From Owenia fusiformis (Eukaryota; Annelida; Polychaeta; Sabellida; Oweniidae): DNA of 12,000 nt. Where the stretch lies: contig CAIIXF020000444.1 of assembly GCA_903813345.2 (NCBI GenBank), forward strand, positions 1 to 12,000, in the 5' to 3' direction. How positions within the stretch are numbered: position 1 is the first letter of the stretch; every line of letters starts with the position of its first letter. The position numbers were made by a program, and so were the translations under genes. The notes beneath the pieces were generated by a model. It did no database searches, was not told the origin of the DNA, and saw only the letters and a list, made by a program, of their open reading frames with translations. This document shows, in pieces, positions 7,621-12,000 of this stretch.

Positions 7621-7710
7621 GTGCACAATTGGGAGATGCCCAGTTATGTCGTATGATTTATGTTGTCTCTGGAGGGAGCTGGATGAGTATATTTGAATTT
7701 CAATTTGTTT

Positions 7711-7722
7711 CAGCGAAAAATG
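7711..7722 (+). repeat. Element B terminal repeat, R end
   Basis: CAGCGAAAAATG, identical to the ends of element A. Beyond it the sequence (TATCCTGCCTGGA and onward) matches the reverse complement of A's right end. Confidence 0.8.
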
Positions 7723-7956
7723 ACAAAGTATTAGTATCCTGCCTGGACACTTGTAGGATATTATATGAATATGGAACACATCCTTGAGAATCCGTGATAA
7801 ATACTCTAGGTATCACGATGAGATTCGTGGAAACTATTGAGAGACGGAACACTAATATCCAGAACTATCCGTAGTTCTGGAAACTACTGATATATGTCTC
7901 GTTTTTTCACGTATACTTAGGGATTCAACTGTTATATCATTCGGATACTCACAAAT
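7723..7956 (-). repeat. R arm of element B
   Basis: Inverted counterpart of 6637-6856, with GGATAT motifs and the 16-bp anchor at 7838-7853. It joins the L arm directly at 7957-7959. Confidence 0.75.
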
Positions 7957-7959
7957 ATG
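7957..7959 (-). other. Unoccupied insertion site of element C
   Basis: On the minus strand the sequence reads GAATATCCAAC-CAT-ATTTGTGAG. In A the equivalent is GAATATTCAGC-TAT-[element C]-TAT-ATTTGTGAG. This comparison shows which bases were there before insertion and that three bases were duplicated. Confidence 0.75.
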
Positions 7960-8802
7960 GTTGGATATTCAATTATATTCTCAGGATATTTAGGGATACT
8001 TTAGGAATATTCATGAATACTGTCGGGATTTTACACATACAGCAAGGATATTCTCGTTCATATTACCTCAAAAACTCAAGAGAGCTATTTACATATATGG
8101 CATGTCCAAATATCTATGTAATTTCCAGCTGGAGAGAATACGTTGATATTTTTTAGAGCATTTATATAATAAAAGCTTCCTTTTGCACAAACTAAACACG
8201 AAGAGAGGTATTTAATTATGTACAGTACCAAGTACTGACGACCTTCTTCGCTTTAGGAACTGCTGTTTTCGATCATATCATACTAATACTATATATTTCG
8301 ACTTTGAAGATGCTTCGTTTATCCCAGGGGTCCAAATAACGTTCTGAGCTGTGTCGATATTTCTTCTCAATTTAGCCTATTGATAGCGCGCCGACTTCAG
8401 AGAGCTCATTTCCGGTTTAATCGGCTCAGCCAGGAAATATGCAATGGCGACTTATATTTGTGTTTGTTACCATATTTCGAAGCCATTTTCAGTGTCTTCG
8501 AATATCGAAATGTAGTCAACAAAAGCTTGGCAGTAAAGTGCATAAAATCCTTTACAAGATGAATTTACGTATATATCGTGAAGGTACGACTGAAGTCAGA
8601 TAAAATGAGAAAACTACGAAATGCACAAGCTAAAATTCGACGGATTCACAGTATTATTCAAATAATTCAGCCGACATGAAGGAAATGTTGTTTCTACTCG
8701 AATCGTTTTGAACTTTAATACATCTTCCGTGCTTAGAAGCAAATGCTTCATCTTAGAGCGGCTTATTGTTGATGTAATCGTCGATTGAATTTCCCAAACT
8801 AA
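7960..8802 (-). repeat. Inner part of the L arm of element B
   Basis: Inverted counterpart of about 925-1763 in A, with perfect anchors at 8597-8623 (27 bp) and 8673-8697 (25 bp) and several indels. A plus-strand frame at 8380-8562 has no counterpart in A and no recognisable product. Confidence 0.75.
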
Positions 8803-8868
8803 GGGTCAAGATTGCAGTAAAAAATCCCATTGACGACCATTATAACTTTTCATTTCATAATATATTCA

Positions 8869-8902
8869 TGGGCACAGATCTAGCTCAGCGAAACAGTGCC
8901 CA
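8869..8902. repeat. 7-bp hairpin in the private segment of B
   Basis: TGGGCAC (8869-8875) and GTGCCCA (8896-8902) are perfect complements around a 20-base loop. The loop contains TAGCTCAGCG, which resembles a tRNA A box, but no B box follows. Confidence 0.5.
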
Positions 8903-8947
8903 GTGTTCATTGGAGTCTTGTCTAGCTTGCCGTTACAAAATAAGCAT

Positions 8948-8963
8948 ACGGTGACCACACCGT
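8948..8963. repeat. 6-bp hairpin with 4-base loop
   Basis: ACGGTG (8948-8953), loop ACCA, CACCGT (8958-8963). A compact perfect palindrome inside the segment private to B. Confidence 0.5.
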
Positions 8964-9126
8964 TTTTGAGATAACTGAATCTGGAGAGAGCTACCACTGT
9001 GAAGCTACCTGTTTCAGAAAATTATTCTGCTCTACATACTACATACTAGTAGTCTCAAAAATCACTCCGCCATCTCTAAAAATTCTGTTTCTTACCAAAC
9101 TTGCAAATGTTTCCTGATAGATTAGT

Positions 9127-9132
9127 ACTTAC
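9127..9132 (-). promoter_or_regulatory. Splice-donor-like sequence, minus strand
   Basis: On the minus strand the sequence reads ATAGG-GTAAGT-ACT, a strong match to the 5' splice consensus. It lies about 75 bases downstream of the minus-strand TATA box at 9207-9216. A short ATG-led frame of eight codons leads up to it. No following exon is recognised. Confidence 0.25.
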
Positions 9133-9165
9133 CCTATCGAGAATAAACCTTGATTCATTTATCAA

Positions 9166-9180
9166 ACACTAGATGGCGCT
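9166..9180 (+). promoter_or_regulatory. CTCF-like motif
   Basis: ACACTAGATGGCGCT matches the bilaterian CTCF core consensus CCASYAGRKGGCRSY at 14 of 15 positions; only the first base differs. Established knowledge: CTCF binds this core through its zinc fingers across many bilaterians, and the AGATGGCGC form is well represented in invertebrates. Binding here is inferred from the match alone. Confidence 0.45.
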
Positions 9181-9206
9181 GCGACGGGACAGAAAAGGAG
9201 AAAAAG

Positions 9207-9216
9207 CTTTTTTATA
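9207..9216 (-). promoter_or_regulatory. TATA-like box, minus strand
   Basis: Reads TATAAAAAAG on the minus strand. It is followed by a pyrimidine-rich stretch (CTTTTTCTCCTTTTCTG) where a start site would be expected, then the CTCF-like motif and a splice-donor-like sequence. The order suggests a promoter with a short first exon, but each element alone is common in AT-rich DNA. Confidence 0.25.
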
Positions 9217-9271
9217 CAGAAAACCAAATACCCAACCGGTAACCGCTAGTATCCCTACTCCGGACTATATT

Positions 9272-9679
9272 CTAACACAAGTTTTTCTATGGCAGCCATT
9301 TTGAGTGGTTTAGATATCACGAAGAGATTGTTGTTTTAGCAGATATTCATACAAGATATTTCACATTCTATATTTGGTGAAACGCCAAACAAACGTTTTA
9401 AATACACTAAAGTTGTAAATTGAACGTTAAATATGTACAAGCATGATTTCTGGGAATCACTATTCCGGATACTCAAAAATATTTCTGGATACTAAGGTAG
9501 TCAAGTATCCTGAAATATTCTTAATTCGGATATGTTGAAAGTTTGAAACTTGGAGTATCCAAAAATATCCTTTTAAATATATTTCTGGATATTTGAAGTA
9601 TCGGTATATTTTAAGATATTCCAGAACATGACAAATATCCGGGATTTGGGATAAGTACAAAAACTATCGGATACTAAGC
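9272..9679 (-). repeat. Terminal part of the L arm of element B
   Basis: Inverted counterpart of 196-597 in A. Shared blocks include CTCAAAATGGCTGCCAT, ATATCTTGTATGAAT and AACGTTCAATT, then the GGATAT-rich cluster. The 66-codon minus-strand frame at 9460-9660 is a product of that cluster and parallels spurious frames in A. Confidence 0.78.
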
Positions 9680-9691
9680 CATTTTTCGCTG
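9680..9691 (-). repeat. Element B terminal repeat, L end
   Basis: CATTTTTCGCTG. Read on the minus strand it leads into the same sequence as A from 184, including AAATCCCGGATATTTG. Confidence 0.8.
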
Positions 9692-9694
9692 GTG

Positions 9695-9880
9695 TGTTCT
9701 ATTGGTTGTGCCTGATTGTGTTGCGTAATCCAACAATGGCTTATGTGTTGTTTGTATTTTTTATCATTTATGTTGTGCCCGATTGCGATGTGTTAAATTG
9801 ACAGTCGGTTGTGTTTCGATCGTTGTTTGTCTGTTTGTTCCTTGTTTTGCTATGCTTTTTGCCATTGGGTAGTGCTAAAC
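9695..9880 (+). repeat. GT-rich degenerate repeat, right block
   Basis: GTTGTGCCTG at 9705-9714 and GTTGTGCCC at 9772-9780. 9802-9850 aligns with 7467-7515, starting with a 15-bp exact match, and the similarity continues weakly through GCCATT....TAGTGCTA. It belongs to the same family as the block before B. Confidence 0.6.
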
Positions 9881-10844
9881 AGTATATAATATTTTTACAT
9901 AGAACAATATTTGCTTTCGTTATTTAATGACGACTATGCAGTTTCTTAACAAGAGTTACCAAAGTTTGCTGATTCAGTGCGCGAGGTGTCTATCCAAGTT
10001 CATTTAGCACCAGTATTATTCACAATAAGTAATGATTTGTTTGTTTTTTCATTGTAATGTCTTCTTGATCAGATTTAATGATATTTGAAGCTGATGTTCT
10101 AAGACTTTAATCTACATTACCATTTGTTTAAATATAGTACGCAAATGCTACATTTTACATGAACAAAGTGTGTTTTCATAAAATGAGTCTCCTATATATA
10201 GAACGGACCAAGTTAATTCTTTGGAAACCACTATATTGTACAACTGATTGAAATTGAAAATGTCAGCGCCCAGCAAATAATCTACACAATAAGAGGCATG
10301 TTCAATTCTTGAGTTTTTTTACAAATAGATAACCATTGCAGTATCCAATAATAGTGTTTAACAATGCAGAGATATGCTCCTTTGCTCTGCTAAAAAGTAT
10401 CAAATTGAGGCAATGATCACAAAAGATTCACACTTAACGATTGAATGACTGACAAACATTATGGAAACAACAATTTTAAGGACAAGAATATAAAATATTT
10501 GTAATTGAGCAAAAAAGTTCAAAAGCCAACAATCATTAATCCTCCTGATAAGTATCAGTACCATAATGTCTGTACTTTAAGGTAGAAAATCATTTTATTC
10601 GGTAGCACTGTCATAAATTAAGAAGTATTCAATTCAACTAAGATGGTGCCTATAACGTAATTTAAAGTGGCACAAAAACTTTAAATGTGTACCACATATT
10701 TCAAATCAAAATTACTACGAAACCAAGAGAGTCTAAAAGCCGATTTTTAGTATTATGATTTTTGATATGAATTTTAACCCATCATGATGCATCGATTACT
10801 AGGTTCAAATGTTTTTCCTTCATTTGTAAATTTTTGCCACGGTT
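9881..10844. other. Right flank, no feature seen
   Basis: AT-rich sequence with no frame above 60 codons and no repeat shared with the rest of the window that I can see. Confidence 0.5.
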
Positions 10845-11071
10845 TTACTGGACTAACTCCACTATTACGACATTTGTGTCGTTGCTAGATGGTTGCTTGG
10901 CACCATTATGGATAAATACAAAGTCATATATCCATACATCTTCATATAAATCACTGATTGGCAATTGTTGTAAATCTTGAAATATGAATGTATAAGACAA
11001 AACACGTTGACCTTGAAATGCCTGATTATTCAATTTCACGCTACATTGGATTCAATGGGATTTGGCAATAC
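10845..11071 (-). pseudogene. Possible decayed exon, minus strand (doubtful)
   Basis: A minus-strand frame of about 68 codons ends with TAA at 10845-10847. Its composition is more protein-like than other frames here, with alternating hydrophobic residues (YTFIFQDL, VWIYDFVFIH, NVVIVELVQ) and few low-complexity runs. A frame without an ATG begins just after a TGA upstream. A splice-acceptor-like TATAGCAG|G lies at 11072-11074 on the minus strand, but the frame opening there meets a stop after 11 codons, so joining them would need a one-base shift. The alternating pattern suggests beta-strand extracellular repeat domains, without a named family. It could equally be chance. Confidence 0.15.
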
Positions 11072-12000
11072 CTGCTATATTTGAAAGTGGGTAACTTTAA
11101 AAAAGTTTTACCATGATTTTAGTTTCATTTGAACGATAATAAATTATTATCCAAGGCAGCGACGCATTTTTGGCACAAACCATTTATTTTGAAGAAATCT
11201 TTACAATTCATCACTAATGTCAAAAATGTACACCCCCTAGGTCACGTTGGTCTAAATTTGACCTATGTTGCTTATTTTTTTAAAACTAGACAAATCTTTT
11301 CTAAGAGGTAATTGTACAACAATACCAGCAATAATGAAATCCTGACTCCCCCTGCGACATCACGAGGGGAAAGTCTACCCGTATTTATACAACCTACCGC
11401 CGAGCAAGACACGCATATACCGCCTATAAAATGTTTGGTTAACTACATATCCTAAGAAAATGGACAATAAAGGTAATATTGGACCTCTATCAATTCCCTT
11501 GGATGGTTAGAATCGTTACTAAGATGTTCTAGCAGGTGTAATTGGCCTAGAATTATAGTTGAAATATACTTCTTACGTCCAAATTAAGAGATAAGATAAA
11601 CGTATAATGGTTTTCGATTTGTTTTTCTCATTCATACTCGCTTTAAATGATAATGAGCCATGCATAAGCCATACTTGGGCCGGTAAATGTATGTCATATG
11701 TATAATATATTAAGTGTCAAAATATTAGGTAAAAATAGCACTTTTGAACAGCAAAATCTTCACATAAACTTTGTCCTTAAAGATCCGATGTTATCGTGTT
11801 AGTGTTACTTTTTGGAGTTTTCGAACCTTGATTTAATTGTCTTTATTAGAAAGGTTACTCGTGATTCATACTATTGTAACATTTTGACCCAGACTGACAC
11901 AACAGAAATTAGGATATCAACATTGGAGGATAGGAAAAGCGCGGAATTGCGTTTAAATCAATTATGAATATGATCTTTCTTCATTTTAGGAGCCACTGTA
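11072..12000. other. Right flank, no supported gene
   Basis: Mostly AT-rich. A short GC-richer patch at 11341-11425 (CCCCCTGCGACATCACGAGG and onward) precedes TATAAAATG at 11425, but no coding frame follows. The 60-codon frame at 11129-11311 lacks an ATG start and features. Confidence 0.45.

Larger units (their letters stand above)
8803..9271. other. 469-bp segment private to element B
   Basis: Absent from A. There the flanking L-arm blocks are directly joined in both duplicate copies (around 593-600 and 920-931). CTAA stands at both borders (8799-8802, 9272-9275), but A's unfilled sites lack it, so a target duplication is not established. The segment is less AT-extreme than its surroundings. 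It holds a CTCF-like motif, a minus-strand TATA box and splice-donor-like site, and two perfect short hairpins. It may be a later insertion in B or original content lost from A. No family recognised. Confidence 0.6.
7709..9694 (-). mobile_element. Element B: inverted relative of A without element C
   Basis: The terminal core CAGCGAAAAATG is at 7711-7722, and its reverse complement is at 9680-9691. Starting from 9694 and reading the minus strand, the sequence follows the L arm of A. From 7711 reading plus, it follows the R arm of A in reverse complement. B is therefore the same kind of element in the opposite orientation, about 2.0 kb, with an intact site where A carries C. The outermost two or three bases have drifted from CACAGCG (TTCAGCG on one side, CACCAGCG on the other). 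TGT abuts both proposed ends (7706-7708, 9695-9697), a weak candidate duplication because the neighbourhood is GT-rich. No transposase is visible. B contains a private 469-bp segment. Confidence 0.78.

Noticed and set aside
6883-7708. Solo LTR between A and B, suggested by TG at its start and a TATA-like box
   Set aside because: No matching CA end with a 5-bp duplication, no polyadenylation arrangement, and no second copy in the window.
7453-7779. 108-codon minus-strand open frame, the longest in the window
   Set aside because: It crosses the GT-rich repeat and runs into the terminus of element B. Its Thr/Gln/Ile-rich composition follows from the CA-rich complement, and the repeat skew removes stop codons.
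8877-8940. tRNA-derived SINE suggested by TAGCTCAGCG, an A-box-like string
   Set aside because: The final A-box base does not fit, no B box (GGTTCGANNCC) follows at the right distance, and there is no 3' A-rich tail.
9460-9660. 66-codon minus-strand frame
   Set aside because: It lies wholly in the GGATAT-rich end of B. Its peptide repeats (GYL, EYPE-like) reflect the DNA motif, and A has different frames at the same place.
1-12000. CRISPR array, prokaryotic operon or phage-defence system
   Set aside because: No regularly spaced identical repeats, no ribosome-binding-site-led gene runs, and coding density near zero; the window is eukaryotic non-coding DNA.

Overview
This window reads as AT-rich, non-coding eukaryotic nuclear DNA, most likely from an invertebrate animal; a mollusc-like genome would fit, but the sequence cannot settle the lineage. 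The longest open frame is about 108 codons. No frame shows a recognisable domain, there is no tRNA or rRNA gene, and nothing looks bacterial. I call no protein-coding gene with confidence.

What organises the window is a nested and inverted set of DNA transposons. Element A (182-6882) has a 14-bp perfect terminal inverted repeat, CACAGCGAAAAATG, and is flanked by TTA on both sides. Element B (7709-9694) is a shorter relative in the opposite orientation. Its two ends match the two ends of A over about 1.6 kb (the 'L' arm) and about 0.25 kb (the 'R' arm). Inside A lies a second element, C (1767-6633). C has its own termini (CACTATATG.../...TACAGTG) and a TAT duplication on each side. B still carries the unoccupied form of this site (7957-7959), which fixes the C insertion to the base. 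The termini (5'-CAC) and 3-bp duplications suggest the CACTA/EnSpm (CMC) superfamily for C. The same is possible for A and B, although their TTA target could also fit PIF/Harbinger.

Layout: 1-178 left flank, nothing seen; 182-1766 A, L arm, with GGATAT/ATATCC subterminal repeats and an internal duplication; 1767-6633 C, with ATATGCAG subterminal repeats at the right end and a non-coding core; 6637-6882 A, R arm; 6886-7245 spacer; 7246-7620 degenerate GT-rich repeat; 7709-9694 B, inverted, carrying a private 469-bp segment (8803-9271) with a CTCF-like motif and a promoter-like arrangement on the minus strand; 9695-9880 more of the GT-rich repeat; 9881-12000 flank with one doubtful decayed exon on the minus strand.

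No transposase is visible, so all three elements look non-autonomous and would have needed enzymes encoded elsewhere. The facing L arms of A and B could form a long imperfect fold-back and, if transcribed through, double-stranded RNA. All similarity statements come from alignment by eye.
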